From the NCBI RefSeq assembly GCF_000701425.1, contig NZ_JNIW01000004.1:61040-125039 (forward strand): DNA of 64,000 nucleotides. Reading direction: 5' to 3'. Shown here in pieces: positions 18,743 through 27,598 of this stretch. The stretch is from Deinococcus frigens DSM 12807 (lineage in GTDB: Bacteria > Deinococcota > Deinococci > Deinococcales > Deinococcaceae). Under the pieces are notes generated by a model, which was not told the DNA's origin, did no database searches, and was given only the letters and a program-made list of their open reading frames with translations. A program made the position numbers and the translations under genes. Every line of letters starts with the position of its first letter. Position 1 is the stretch's first letter.

Positions 18743-19249
18743 TCAACCCTCAAATTTCGCGCGCTCCAGCGCAAAGCGGATCACCGGCACCACCTCGCCC
18801 CGGTATTCCTCTGGGCGGCCCCGCCCGACTTCCACGAAGCCCAGCCGCCGCATCAGCGCCCGCGAACGCCCGTTGGGAGCGTGAACCTCGGCGGTCACGG
18901 TCTGGAGGCCCAGTTCGCCGAAGGCGTGCGCCAGCGTCAGCCGCCCGGCTTGCTGGCCCAGTCCCCGGCCCCAGCGCCCCGTTTCCCCGATGGCGATGCC
19001 AAATTCGGCGTCGCTGGACGTGATTTGTGCCAGATCGGTATAGCCCACCAGTGTCTTGCCTGACTCGATCCCCAGCCGCAGAAAGTCCGGTTCGGACGCG
19101 GTGATGATGCCCTGCCAGTGGCGGCGAATCTGCTCTGGCGGCAGGCCCACATCCCAGTCGATGGCCAGACAGAATTCCTCGTCCGCGCCCCAGCGCACGG
19201 CGCTTTCCTCGTCGCCGGGGCGCAGCGGGCGCAGGCGAAGATCGGTCAC
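18743..19249 (-). CDS. GNAT family N-acetyltransferase
   Basis: 168 residues of the RimJ/RimL-like GNAT group. It begins [17 protein letters not shown] and has the acetyl-CoA-binding motif A region ([20 protein letters not shown]) and motif B ([21 protein letters not shown]). GTG start 19249 overlaps the TGA of the upstream nitronate monooxygenase (GTGA), so the two are translationally coupled. Substrate unknown: aminoglycoside, ribosomal protein or small amine are all possible. Confidence 0.87.
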   Translation of the reverse strand: MTDLRLRPLRPGDEESAVRWGADEEFCLAIDWDVGLPPEQIRRHWQGIITASEPDFLRLGIESGKTLVGYTDLAQITSSDAEFGIAIGETGRWGRGLGQQAGRLTLAHAFGELGLQTVTAEVHAPNGRSRALMRRLGFVEVGRGRPEEYRGEVVPVIRFALERAKFEG

Positions 19250-20259
19250 GGCCACAATCCGGCCAGGATCTCCGCCGCCGTTCCCTCCCGGCCCTGCGCT
19301 ACCCCCTCCCCGGCCCACAGGCTCAGCACGTCCGCGCGGCCCGCTGCTGCCCCCGCCGCGCGCATCTGTCGCGTCAGGGCGTTCTGCTGCGGATAGGGAA
19401 GAGGATGTCCGATTCCCGCCGTCACGGCATTTCTCAGCCCCCGCGCCGTCCGCCCGCTGAAGGCACGGGTCAATACGGTGTCGCCTGGCTTTGCCGCCGC
19501 CAGCGCCGCCCGGTACGGCGCGGAGGTTCCGGCCTCCGTCGCCCGCAAAAAGGCCGTCCCACACTGCGTGAGGCTGGCCCCGGCGTCCAGCACGGCGCGC
19601 ACGTCTGCCGCCGTCATCAGGCCGCCCGCCGCGATCAGGGGAACGCGGACGCTTTGCGCTGCCGCGCGGGTCAGCGCCAGCGTGTCGGCCAGTTCATCCT
19701 CTGACCAGCCGCCCCGGTGGCCCCCCGCCGCGCCGCCCTGCAACACGATGCTGTCCACGCCGTCGGCCTCCAACTGCCGCGCCTCCTCCAGCCCTGTCGC
19801 CGTGCCTATGGCCAGAATCCCGCGCACCCTCAAGGCCTCCAGATGCCGCGTCTCCAGCCGTCCGAAGGTGAACGAGAGGACGGCGGGGCACACCTCCAGC
19901 GCCGCGTCGAGCTGCGCCTCAAAATCACCGGAGGTCTGCGGGGGCAAGGCAGGCGGGGGCAGGCCCAGATCGGCGTGAAAGGGCGCGAGTTCGGCCACGG
20001 CCCGCTCCACCTGCGGTGCTGTCGGCTCTGAGGTGGATTGCGGCGCGAATAGATTGACGGCGAACGGCTCCTGCGTCAGCCGCCGCACCGCCGCGCCCGC
20101 TTCCCCGATCTGCGCGGGCGTCAGGTAGGCCGCGCCCAGACTGCCCAGCCCGCCCGCGTTGCCCACGGCGGCCACCAGTTCCGGCGTGCTGATCCCGCCC
20201 GCCATCGGCGCGAGGACGATGGGCAGGCGCAGGCCCAGGCGCTGCGTGAGGGAAGGCAT
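19246..20259 (-). CDS. Nitronate monooxygenase-type flavoprotein
   Basis: A 337-residue FMN-binding TIM barrel of the NMO/2-nitropropane dioxygenase family: N-terminal [17 protein letters not shown], then [19 protein letters not shown], central [11 protein letters not shown] with the His base, and [16 protein letters not shown] binding phosphate. It oxidises alkyl nitronates; FabK-type enoyl reductases are relatives. Leaderless: TACAGT on the reverse strand (20271-20266), 6 nt before the ATG. Operon with the downstream GNAT. Confidence 0.88.
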   Translation of the reverse strand: MPSLTQRLGLRLPIVLAPMAGGISTPELVAAVGNAGGLGSLGAAYLTPAQIGEAGAAVRRLTQEPFAVNLFAPQSTSEPTAPQVERAVAELAPFHADLGLPPPALPPQTSGDFEAQLDAALEVCPAVLSFTFGRLETRHLEALRVRGILAIGTATGLEEARQLEADGVDSIVLQGGAAGGHRGGWSEDELADTLALTRAAAQSVRVPLIAAGGLMTAADVRAVLDAGASLTQCGTAFLRATEAGTSAPYRAALAAAKPGDTVLTRAFSGRTARGLRNAVTAGIGHPLPYPQQNALTRQMRAAGAAAGRADVLSLWAGEGVAQGREGTAAEILAGLWP

Positions 20260-20265
20260 ACCCAG

Positions 20266-20275
20266 ACTGTAGCCT
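20266..20275. promoter_or_regulatory. Divergent, overlapping -10 elements
   Basis: TACAGT for the leftward gene (20271-20266) and TAGCCT for the rightward gene (20270-20275) share two base pairs, with start codons only 25 bp apart. Transcription in the two directions should compete. Confidence 0.55.
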
Positions 20276-20284
20276 GCCGGGACC

Positions 20285-21232
20285 GTGGCCGCCTTTTCCC
20301 ATCCCTTCCGCGCCTTTACCGCCTATCGCCGCGCCGCCTATGCCGGGCAGCCCGCGCCCCGGCGGCAGTTCATGGCGCGGGAGGCGATGCTGGAACTGCT
20401 GGAAAGGGTGGGTGAACTGCTCCCGTTAGAAGAGGCCCCCGATTTGCCCTGGGCGCTGGCCGAGCAGGTGCATGACCCGGCGTACCTGGCCCGCTGGAAA
20501 GGTGGTGACGTGACGCGTGCCGAGGAACGCGCGCTGGGCTTCGCGTGGACCCCCGCCGTGGTGGAACGCGGCCTGGGCAGCAGCGGCGCAACCCTGGCGG
20601 CCACCCGCGACGCCCTGAGCTGGGGGCTGGGCCTTAACTTCGGCGGCGGCACCCACCACGCCTACACTGATCACGCCGAGGGCTTTTCCTTCTTAAACGA
20701 TGTGGTCATCAGCGCCCGGTGGTTGCTGGACAGCGGACAGGCCCGCCGCATCCTGACCCTCGATCTGGACGTGCATCAGGGCAACGGCACGGCGGCCATG
20801 CTGGCGCACGAGGCGCGGGCGCTGACGGTCAGCATGCACGGCGCGAACAATTACCCCTTTCAGAAGGAGGCGGCAGGCTTCAACATCGCCCTGCCCGACG
20901 GCACCGATGACGCGGCGTATCTGGCGGCGCTGGACTCTCAGGTGGCCCCCGCCATGGCCGCCTTCCGCCCGGATTTCGCCATTTACCTTGCGGGTGCGGA
21001 TGTGCTGGCGGGCGATCAACTGGGCAAGCTGGCCCTGAGCCTGGATGGGGTGCGTCAGCGTGACGAGCGCGTGTTCAGGTGGGCCGCCCGCGCCAGAATT
21101 CCCCTCGTGACCGTGATGGCCGGAGGCTACAACCGCGATCCGCAGCAGCTTATCGCGGCGCGGCTGGGCACGGTGGAGGCGGCTCTGGAGGCGTTCGGGA
21201 AGAGGCGGGCGCAGGCAGCAGAAAGCCGATGA
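20285..21232 (+). CDS. Histone deacetylase-like family protein
   Basis: 315 residues of the arginase/deacetylase fold. Signature elements: double His [15 protein letters not shown], metal site [21 protein letters not shown], and GADVLAGD supplying the further Asp ligand. Related bacterial proteins deacetylate acetylpolyamines or acetoin-linked proteins. GTG start 20285 follows TAGCCT (20270-20275) by 9 nt. Cytoplasmic. Substrate unassigned. Confidence 0.88.
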   Translation: MAAFSHPFRAFTAYRRAAYAGQPAPRRQFMAREAMLELLERVGELLPLEEAPDLPWALAEQVHDPAYLARWKGGDVTRAEERALGFAWTPAVVERGLGSSGATLAATRDALSWGLGLNFGGGTHHAYTDHAEGFSFLNDVVISARWLLDSGQARRILTLDLDVHQGNGTAAMLAHEARALTVSMHGANNYPFQKEAAGFNIALPDGTDDAAYLAALDSQVAPAMAAFRPDFAIYLAGADVLAGDQLGKLALSLDGVRQRDERVFRWAARARIPLVTVMAGGYNRDPQQLIAARLGTVEAALEAFGKRRAQAAESR

Positions 21233-21257
21233 CCAGTTAAGCCGCTCCAATTCCCCC

Positions 21258-21677
21258 TCAGAACCGCAGCTCTAGGCCCACGCCCGCGCCGAAGCCTGAA
21301 GCGGTGCCACTCCGCACGTAGGCCCGCCATCCGGCTGGCCCCAGCAGCGGCCCGCGCAACCCGCCCTCGCCGTATACGCCGAAGCGGCCCGCGTACTCCG
21401 CGCCCGCGCTGGCAAAGGCGTCCACCCGCGTGATCGGCAGGTTGATGTCGCGCAGGGTTGCGCCCACCGCGAACCGGTTGGCATTTTCCTTGCGCCAGGC
21501 TTTCTCCGCCGCGCCCTCGATCCCCAGCGTTCCCAGAACCGGTACCCGCAAGACCGAGAGGCCCGCGTGCAGGCCGTACCCCTTCGTCGTGGCGTCCACC
21601 CCGGCCCAGGCGGTGGCCGCCGAGGCGCTGCAAGGCAGGGCGAGGGCGGCGAGGGTCAGCAGGGTGCGGGGGTTCAT
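21258..21677 (-). CDS. Exported hypothetical protein, beta-barrel-like
   Basis: 139 residues with a signal peptide (MNPRTLLTLAALALPCSASAATAWA) and a mature part of short alternating strands rich in G, A and aromatic residues, ending in a terminal Phe (GVGLELRF), the signature of outer-membrane beta-barrel insertion. Too short for a full porin, perhaps an 8-strand barrel. Leaderless: TAACCT (reverse strand, 21689-21684), 6 nt before ATG. Family not recognised. Confidence 0.7.
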   Translation of the reverse strand: MNPRTLLTLAALALPCSASAATAWAGVDATTKGYGLHAGLSVLRVPVLGTLGIEGAAEKAWRKENANRFAVGATLRDINLPITRVDAFASAGAEYAGRFGVYGEGGLRGPLLGPAGWRAYVRSGTASGFGAGVGLELRF

Positions 21678-21750
21678 GGGTTCAGGTTAACCGGCGGGAA
21701 TGAGCGTGGTGGTTGCCGCGTAATAGGGAGAGACCCAGCCCATCTCTCAC

Positions 21751-22602
21751 TCAGCCGTTCAGCCGCACGCCCGCCACCGTCGCCAGCATGCGGAAGGTCT
21801 GGAACAGGTGATAGGCATTCTCGCTGCTCCAGCCCACCGTCACGGCGTCCACCCGCGTCACGCCCGGAACGCGCGCGCAGGCGTCGGCGCGGGCCTGGTG
21901 GTCAAAGGACACCTGGCAAGGCGCGGGCCAGCGGGTGGTGTAGGGCTGGGCAGTCTTGGCGGCCCGCACGGCCTGTTCGGCCCCCTCGCGGATGCGTTTC
22001 TGTGCCTCGGCGGGGTGCAGGTGAATGGCGGCAAAACTGCTCAGCCCTTCCTTGACTGCCACGGTCACCACCGCTGCGCCCAGTTCGGCGCTGATCTCGC
22101 CCATCGCCACGTCGTCGCCGCAGGCAAAGACCACGGGCACATCGTAGTGTCCGGCCAGCAGCGCGTTCAGCCCATATTCCCCGGTATCGATACCACCGAT
22201 TCGCACATTGCGGATAAAGCCGTTCCAGGTGTGCGCCAGTGGGCCGCGCGGGCTTCCGGCGCGGGCGTGATAGCCCACGAACAGCAGCGCGCCCACGCCT
22301 TCTTCCTGCACGCCCTGCACCATGCTCAGCGGTTTGTCGTTGCCGCTGGTCAAGCGCACCTGGGGGGGCAGCAGTTCGGGGATCAGATTGCGCATGGTGT
22401 CGTGGCTGTCGTTGATCAGCACGCCGGTGGCCCCGCCCATGATCGCGCCCTCGGCAGCGGCGGCGGCCTCACGGGTCATGCGCTCGCGGGCCACCTGATA
22501 TTCCGTGCCGCTCACCAGGCCCCCGAATTCCGGCGGGCTGACCTGCACCCACGACGCCACCCCGCACACGCCCTCCATATCCACGCTGATCACCACTTTC
22601 AC
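21751..22602 (-). CDS. M55 family metallopeptidase (D-aminopeptidase, DppA-like)
   Basis: 283 residues. Begins VKVVISVDMEGVCGVASW with metal ligands Asp8 and Glu10, the DppA pattern. Further likely ligands are His67 (NDSHDTM) and His112 (VGYHARAG), and ACGDDVAMGE follows. DppA forms a decameric ring and cleaves D-amino-acid dipeptides from peptidoglycan turnover. GTG 22602 is chosen because the homologous N-terminus starts there and GAGG lies about 8 nt upstream. Cytoplasmic. Confidence 0.88.
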   Translation of the reverse strand: MKVVISVDMEGVCGVASWVQVSPPEFGGLVSGTEYQVARERMTREAAAAAEGAIMGGATGVLINDSHDTMRNLIPELLPPQVRLTSGNDKPLSMVQGVQEEGVGALLFVGYHARAGSPRGPLAHTWNGFIRNVRIGGIDTGEYGLNALLAGHYDVPVVFACGDDVAMGEISAELGAAVVTVAVKEGLSSFAAIHLHPAEAQKRIREGAEQAVRAAKTAQPYTTRWPAPCQVSFDHQARADACARVPGVTRVDAVTVGWSSENAYHLFQTFRMLATVAGVRLNG

Positions 22603-22803
22603 AGGTGTTGCCTCATGTGGCGCAGTGTAGGGGAGGTGGGGCGTGGAGATGGTCTGAAGGCCGGGAGGTCTGAGTGGTTGGACCGTGTGTAAGAGGGAGA
22701 AATCGGGCGGCAATGTGCCCAGGTTTCTGCTCAAACGCCACAAGTCTCCACCGTGATTTCCAGCCCCGAATCCTGCTGGCACCCCGTGCTAGCCTCTTTC
22801 GCT

Positions 22804-23565
22804 ATGAGCCGCGTTCCCCTGAAATCCGCCCGCGAAATTGAGACCATGCGCCGCGCGGGGGCGCTGGTGGCCGAAACCTTCCGAATCCTCGATCCCTTCG
22901 TCAAACCCGGCGTGACCCTGGCCGAACTGGACCGCATCGCGGAGGAACATATCCGCAAGGCCGGGGCCGTTCCTGCCTACCTGGGCTACGGCCCGCGCAA
23001 CAATCCCTTTCCCGGCACCATCTGCGCCAGCGTCAACGAGGTGATCTGCCACGGCATCCCCGACGGGCGCGAATTGAAAGAGGGCGACATCATCGGCGTG
23101 GACATCGGCGTGCTGCTGGGCGGCATGTACGGCGACGCCTGCCACACCTACACGGTGGGCACGGTCAGCCCGGAGGTTCAGGGCCTGGTGGACGCCGCCC
23201 GAGACTCCCTGAACGCTGGCCTGGAAGTGGTGCGCCCGAACGCCCGCGTGGGCGACATCGGCCACGCCATCCAATCACTGGCCGAGGGCCGGGGCTACGG
23301 CGTGGTGCGCGAATACACCGGTCACGGCATCGGCAAGCGTCTGCACGAGGAACCCACCATCTACCCCACGGGCGCGCGTTACACCGGCCTCAAACTCCAG
23401 CCCGGCATGGTCTTTACCATCGAGCCGATGGTCAACCTGGGACGGCCCGAAACCCGTCTGCTGGCCGACGGCTGGACGGTGATCACCGAAGACAAGCAGC
23501 CCAGCGCCCAGTTTGAACACACGCTGGTGGTCACGCCCAGAGGCCATGAAATCCTGACCCTGTGA
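22804..23565 (+). CDS. map: Type I methionine aminopeptidase
   Basis: 253 residues, pita-bread fold, removes initiator Met from nascent proteins. Metal ligands and motifs: substrate His in EVICHGIPDG, GVDIGVLLGGMYGDACHTY with two Asp ligands, GHGIGKRLHEEP, TIEPMV and QFEHT. Starts at ATG 22804 with MSRVPLKSAREIETMRRAG, the usual Map opening, 8 nt after TAGCCT. The next gene starts within its stop codon (GTGA). Confidence 0.95.
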   Translation: MSRVPLKSAREIETMRRAGALVAETFRILDPFVKPGVTLAELDRIAEEHIRKAGAVPAYLGYGPRNNPFPGTICASVNEVICHGIPDGRELKEGDIIGVDIGVLLGGMYGDACHTYTVGTVSPEVQGLVDAARDSLNAGLEVVRPNARVGDIGHAIQSLAEGRGYGVVREYTGHGIGKRLHEEPTIYPTGARYTGLKLQPGMVFTIEPMVNLGRPETRLLADGWTVITEDKQPSAQFEHTLVVTPRGHEILTL

Positions 23566-24233
23566 ACCCTCCGCCCCTAAAAATCAAAGCGCCCAGCCCG
23601 CCGAAGTTCCCGCGCGGTGGGCTGCGGACTCTAGCGCCGTCCGATCTGGAGGATGAATCGGTCTACCGGGGCGGTGTCATGGAGGTCTGTTCGCTGGAGG
23701 CGGGCACGCTGCAAACCGTGTCCTTGGAGGGCGTGGTGTTCCGCGAGGTGAACCTGAGCGGCGTGGAATGGAACCTGATCCGCCTGAAAGACGTGCGTTT
23801 CGAGGGCTGTGACCTGAGCGCCGCGAAATGGACCGAGGCGGCGCTGGAGCGCGTGCAGTTCACTGATTGTCGCCTGACCGGCCTGCAATTGCCGGAAGCG
23901 GTGTTGCGTCACGTTCGCCTGACCTGCGCGCACGCCCCGCTGTCGCTGTGGCCAGAAGTTGAATCCAAACACCTGTGGCTCGAAGGCTGCGACTTAACCG
24001 AGGCCGTGTTCATGGACGCCAGACTGCCCGGCGCGGTGTTCAGGGGCTGCGCGCTGGGCAAGACCGAGTTTCACGGCGCGGAGCTGGACGGCGCGGACCT
24101 GCGCGGCTCTGATGTTCAGGGAATTCGCCTGGGGCTGCGCGAACTGGCAGGTGTGACTGTCGAACCCGTGCAGCTCCTTGATCTGGCGCACCTGCTGGGC
24201 GTGCGGGTGGAGGAGCTGGCAGAAGAGGCTTAG
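23562..24233 (+). CDS. Pentapeptide-repeat-like protein
   Basis: 223 residues. From about residue 50 to 195 it shows degenerate A(D/N)LXX repeats (FREVNLSGVEWNLIRLKDV, FEGCDLSAAKW, FRGCALGKTEFHGAELDGAD), which fold as a right-handed quadrilateral beta helix. Some family members mimic DNA and protect gyrase, but no such evidence exists here. GTG 23562 overlaps the map stop (GTGA), so it is coupled to methionine aminopeptidase. Its end overlaps the convergent gene by 4 bp. Confidence 0.8.
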   Translation: MNPPPLKIKAPSPPKFPRGGLRTLAPSDLEDESVYRGGVMEVCSLEAGTLQTVSLEGVVFREVNLSGVEWNLIRLKDVRFEGCDLSAAKWTEAALERVQFTDCRLTGLQLPEAVLRHVRLTCAHAPLSLWPEVESKHLWLEGCDLTEAVFMDARLPGAVFRGCALGKTEFHGAELDGADLRGSDVQGIRLGLRELAGVTVEPVQLLDLAHLLGVRVEELAEEA

Positions 24234-24763
24234 GCCCGTACCCGCACGGCCTGCGCCTCGAAGCGTTCGCCCAGAAAATGCCCCTGTGTCAGCAACCGGT
24301 CTGCCGGGGCGTAGTCCTGACCCAGCGCATCGGCCACGCCGCCGCTGATCAACTCCAGTTGCTCGCGCAACATTTTTTCGGCGTCCTGTCCCTGAGCGCT
24401 CAGGCGACTGCGGGAGGCGGGGGTCAGATTCAGGTAGGCGCGCAGGGTGGCGGGCAGGTACTCGGAACGGGCCTGCCGGATCACGAAGGCGCTGTGGGCG
24501 TCCAACGCTTCTCTGTTCAGAGCGTCCTGAAGGCGGCACAGCAGCGCCAGTGCGTACAGGCGGTGTGGTTCCGGCAGGCGCAGCGCCAGTTCGGCGGCGC
24601 TGTCGGTGGCGGCGCTATCGGTGGCAGCGGCAGGCGCGGCGGGGGCAGCGGCCTCCTGCTGTCGCAGAAGTTCCAGCCGGTGCCGGTGGATCATCTGGCG
24701 GCGCAGCAGGGGAAAGGCGAACAGGCTGCCAAAGAAAAAAATGGGGATCAGGACTTCTTCCAC
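24230..24763 (-). CDS. Membrane-anchored hypothetical protein
   Basis: 177 residues. One N-terminal TM segment (VLIPIFFFGSLFAFPLLRR), followed by a basic stop-transfer region, an Ala/Thr-rich linker with an ATDSAATDSA repeat, and a cytoplasmic helical domain (LRLPEPHRLYALALLCRL). GTG start 24763 with GGAGGT upstream. Family unknown. Convergent with the pentapeptide gene. Confidence 0.7.
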   Translation of the reverse strand: MEEVLIPIFFFGSLFAFPLLRRQMIHRHRLELLRQQEAAAPAAPAAATDSAATDSAAELALRLPEPHRLYALALLCRLQDALNREALDAHSAFVIRQARSEYLPATLRAYLNLTPASRSRLSAQGQDAEKMLREQLELISGGVADALGQDYAPADRLLTQGHFLGERFEAQAVRVRA

Positions 24764-24934
24764 GGTTCAAACCTCCGATTGCTGGGGCTGACCATAAGCG
24801 CCCGTGGGCGGCCCGGCATCCCCCCAAAGGCGGAGGCGGGCAGGCCACCACACCAGGCACCCGCTGGGGGAATTGCCCGCTGTGCCGCTGTCGCCTAGAC
24901 TCTGGGCGTTTCAGTTCCTGGAGGAACCTCGCCC

Positions 24935-25210
24935 TTGGAAACCCTGCGCGTCTCTGCCACTTCCCGTCCCAACGCCATCGCCGGGGCCATCGCTGCCCTG
25001 CTGCGGTCCCAGGGGCGCGTGGAAATTCAGGCCATCGGCCCCGCCGCCGTCAACCAGACGGTCAAGGCGCTGGCAATTGCGCGCGGCTATCTGGTGAACG
25101 ACGGCCTGGACCTGTGCGCCCAGCCGGAATTCGTCAAGCTGGACGTGCAGAACGAGGAACGCACCGCGCTGAAATTCAACGTGCTGGCGCAACCCCTGGC
25201 CACCGTGTAG
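24935..25210 (+). CDS. Stage V sporulation protein S (SpoVS)
   Basis: 91 residues closely matching SpoVS: METLRVSATSRPNAIAGAIA, then IGPAAVNQTVKALAIARGYL. In B. subtilis it influences septation and spore coat formation; in non-sporulating Deinococcus/Thermus it is a conserved Alba-like-fold protein of unknown role, probably nucleic-acid binding. TTG start with GGAGG about 10 nt upstream. Followed by a hairpin terminator. Confidence 0.92.
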   Translation: METLRVSATSRPNAIAGAIAALLRSQGRVEIQAIGPAAVNQTVKALAIARGYLVNDGLDLCAQPEFVKLDVQNEERTALKFNVLAQPLATV

Positions 25211-25302
25211 GCGGCCTCCGCGCGTAAAACAAGGTCAACTGCGCGTAAATTCTCCTGCCTTCTGCTCTCATGAAATCTGAGTGGGGGACGCTAAGATATC
25301 AG

Positions 25303-25337
25303 AAGCGAAATCTCTAACCGGGGTTCGCTTTCTCTTT
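25303..25337 (+). terminator. Terminator after spoVS
   Basis: AAGCGAA and TTCGCTT form a stem around a 14-nt loop, followed by TCTCTTT. Modest strength. Confidence 0.55.
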
Positions 25338-25401
25338 AACTACGCATAACTGGCCGGACCCGTCTCAGGGCCGCGCCCCACTTCCCGGAGGAAGTCCCCC
25401 C

Positions 25402-26076
25402 ATGTTTCTAGGCCCCTACACCATTCCAATCATCATCGTGTTCGTGGCGTCTATGCTCATCCAGGGCTACCTGAGCCGCACCTACAGAAAGTGGGGCCAG
25501 GTCCGCAACGCCCGTGGCCTGACCGGCGCGGACGTGGCCCGCATGATGCTGGACGACGGCGGCCTGCCCGACGTAAAAATCGTCGCCGTGCCTGGCAACC
25601 TGAGCGATCACTACGATCCGGGCAAGAAGACCGTCAACCTCAGCGAGAGCGTCTACGGCGTCGCCAGCGTCGGCGCGATGGCGGTGGCCGCCCACGAGGT
25701 CGGCCACGCCATGCAGGACAAGGTGCGGATGCCCGCGCTGGTGCTGCGCGGCAAGATGGCCGTGCCGCTCAGTCTGGGCATGAACCTGGCACCGTGGCTG
25801 CTGCTGGCGGGTATTGTCCTGATTCAGCCTGGTCTGTTATGGGTAGGCGTGATCCTGTTCGGCGCGGCGCTGATCTTTCATCTGGTCACGCTGCCGGTGG
25901 AATTCGACGCCAGCCGCCGCGCGCTGGCCTACCTGGACAGCCGGGGCCTGAACGGCACGGTGGAAGGCCAGAACGGCGCGAAGAACGTGTTGACCGCCGC
26001 CGCCCTGACCTACGTGGCTGGATTTGCGATGGCGCTGGTGCAGTTCCTGAACATCCTGGGGATTGCCCGCCGGTAA
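25402..26076 (+). CDS. Membrane zinc metallopeptidase (YugP-like)
   Basis: 224 residues. One N-terminal TM (IPIIIVFVASMLIQGYL), a zinc site HEVGH at His98-His102 (AVAAHEVGHAMQDK), two central TM segments (140-180) and a C-terminal TM. This is the Peptidase_Mx/YugP family with unknown physiological substrate. Start ATG 25402 with GGAGG upstream in a roughly 190-bp leader region. It is followed by a strong terminator. Confidence 0.87.
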   Translation: MFLGPYTIPIIIVFVASMLIQGYLSRTYRKWGQVRNARGLTGADVARMMLDDGGLPDVKIVAVPGNLSDHYDPGKKTVNLSESVYGVASVGAMAVAAHEVGHAMQDKVRMPALVLRGKMAVPLSLGMNLAPWLLLAGIVLIQPGLLWVGVILFGAALIFHLVTLPVEFDASRRALAYLDSRGLNGTVEGQNGAKNVLTAAALTYVAGFAMALVQFLNILGIARR

Positions 26077-26097
26077 CGGTTAAAGTTCAGTAGAAAG

Positions 26098-26133
26098 AAG
26101 AGGCGGCCTCCAGATGGGGCCGCCTCTTTCTCA
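26098..26133 (+). terminator. Terminator of the YugP-like gene
   Basis: AAGAGGCGGCC and GGCCGCCTCTT form an 11-bp stem with a 9-nt loop, then TCTC. Symmetric, so it may also serve the small reverse-strand gene that ends at 26137. Confidence 0.75.
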
Positions 26134-26136
26134 GAT

Positions 26137-26361
26137 TTATACAATGATTGGATTTCTAGCGGCGTCAAATGAGTCTGGATACATCTCAATGGCATCGTCC
26201 TTACTTATTTCGCAGACATACTTCTCAAACGCTGGAAGTATATAATATCTATCCTCTAAATATATTAGATCAGATTGTATAGTGCAGCTTTCGCCTATGA
26301 CTTTAGCCTGATTGAGTATCCGCTGCCCGTCATCAATGGGATTCCCGTCGTGGTTGTTCAT
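26137..26361 (-). CDS. Small AT-rich orphan gene
   Basis: A 74-residue acidic protein (MNNHDGNPIDDGQRILNQAK; YYILPAFEKYVCEI; DDAIEMYPDS). Codon use is strikingly different from all neighbours: many A/T third positions, with Ile and Tyr codons such as ATA and TAT. This suggests recent transfer. No signal peptide. Size and acidity recall small immunity proteins or antitoxins, but no toxin gene is adjacent. Start ATG 26361; no good Shine-Dalgarno. Function unknown. Confidence 0.6.
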   Translation of the reverse strand: MNNHDGNPIDDGQRILNQAKVIGESCTIQSDLIYLEDRYYILPAFEKYVCEISKDDAIEMYPDSFDAARNPIIV

Positions 26362-26501
26362 CGTCCCAGGGCGCTGTTAGAAAACATCCGCTGATGCAAG
26401 TGACAGGAAAGATAAGTCACTTCGACTTACAAAGCTTTGCAGAAGAGTGTAGGCGAAGGGTCTCGATCTTCAACTGGAGATGTTTCTGTTGTCATCCAGC
26501 C

Positions 26502-26878
<377 letters not shown>

Positions 26879-26879
<1 letters not shown>

Positions 26880-27208
26880 CAGCTCAGCTCTCCTTGAGAC
26901 GCAGTTCCTTCGGTGGGCAGGCCCGCCTCGGCCCAGGCCATCGTGCCGCCGCCCAGGTTGACCACCTGACGGTAACCGTTCTGCATTAGGTACTCGCCCG
27001 CTTGGGCGCTGCGCGCGCCGCTGCGGCAGATCATCACCAGTTCTTGGTCTTTAGGCAGTTCCGAGAAGCGGCCTTCCAGTTCGCTGAGGGGCAGCAACGT
27101 CGCGCCCTGGGCGTGCAGGTCGTCGTATTCATTCTGCTCGCGGACATCCACCAGCAGCGCGCCCTGCTGCATGCGCTGCTGTCCTTCCTGCGGGGTCACT
27201 TCTTCCAT
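26879..27208 (-). CDS. Rhodanese-like domain protein
   Basis: 109 residues, a single rhodanese domain: LLVDVREQNEYDDLHAQGA, the CRSGARS active-site loop with the persulfide-carrying Cys, and VVNLGGGTMAWAEAGLP. ATG 27208 is preferred over 27220 because TATGCT lies 7 nt upstream on the reverse strand, a leaderless start. It probably carries sulfane sulfur for the overlapping SufT-like protein. Divergent from a second rhodanese-like gene. Confidence 0.88.
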
Positions 27209-27279
27209 GCATAGCAGCATAGCCGAGTCCTGTGGGCGGAATGTGCCCCTCGCCGGAACCGTTGGCCTATTCTGCGCCC

Positions 27280-27564
27280 ATGCCCCTGCCCGAAGGCGTG
27301 ACCGTCCTGGACCTGCGCCCCGCCGAACTGCGCTTTGCCCAACCGCTGGAGAAGCTGACGGCGCTACCCGTCCTGGCCGTTTCTCTCCAGCAGATCGAGG
27401 ACGGCGTACACGGCCTGACGACGGAGACTGGGCCGCTGCTGGTGATCTGCGAACGCGGCGTGCGCTCCGGGCTGGCGGCGAAGTATCTGCGGGCCGATGG
27501 GCTGGCAGTTGAAGCCTATCCGGGCGGTGTTCCGGCCCTGCTGCGGGAAGTGGGAAGCGGTTGA
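27280..27564 (+). CDS. Divergent rhodanese-like protein
   Basis: 94 residues: [19 protein letters not shown], an active-site-like CERGVRS, and a C-terminal [12 protein letters not shown]. The layout matches a short rhodanese with Cys retained, though the loop is shortened in character compared with CRSGARS. Leaderless: TATTCT at 27268-27273, 6 nt before ATG. The frame ends 35 nt before the aminotransferase, which has its own -10. Confidence 0.78.
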   Translation: MPLPEGVTVLDLRPAELRFAQPLEKLTALPVLAVSLQQIEDGVHGLTTETGPLLVICERGVRSGLAAKYLRADGLAVEAYPGGVPALLREVGSG

Positions 27565-27598
27565 GTGTCCTTCCCGCTCACCCTCTACACTGACTTCC

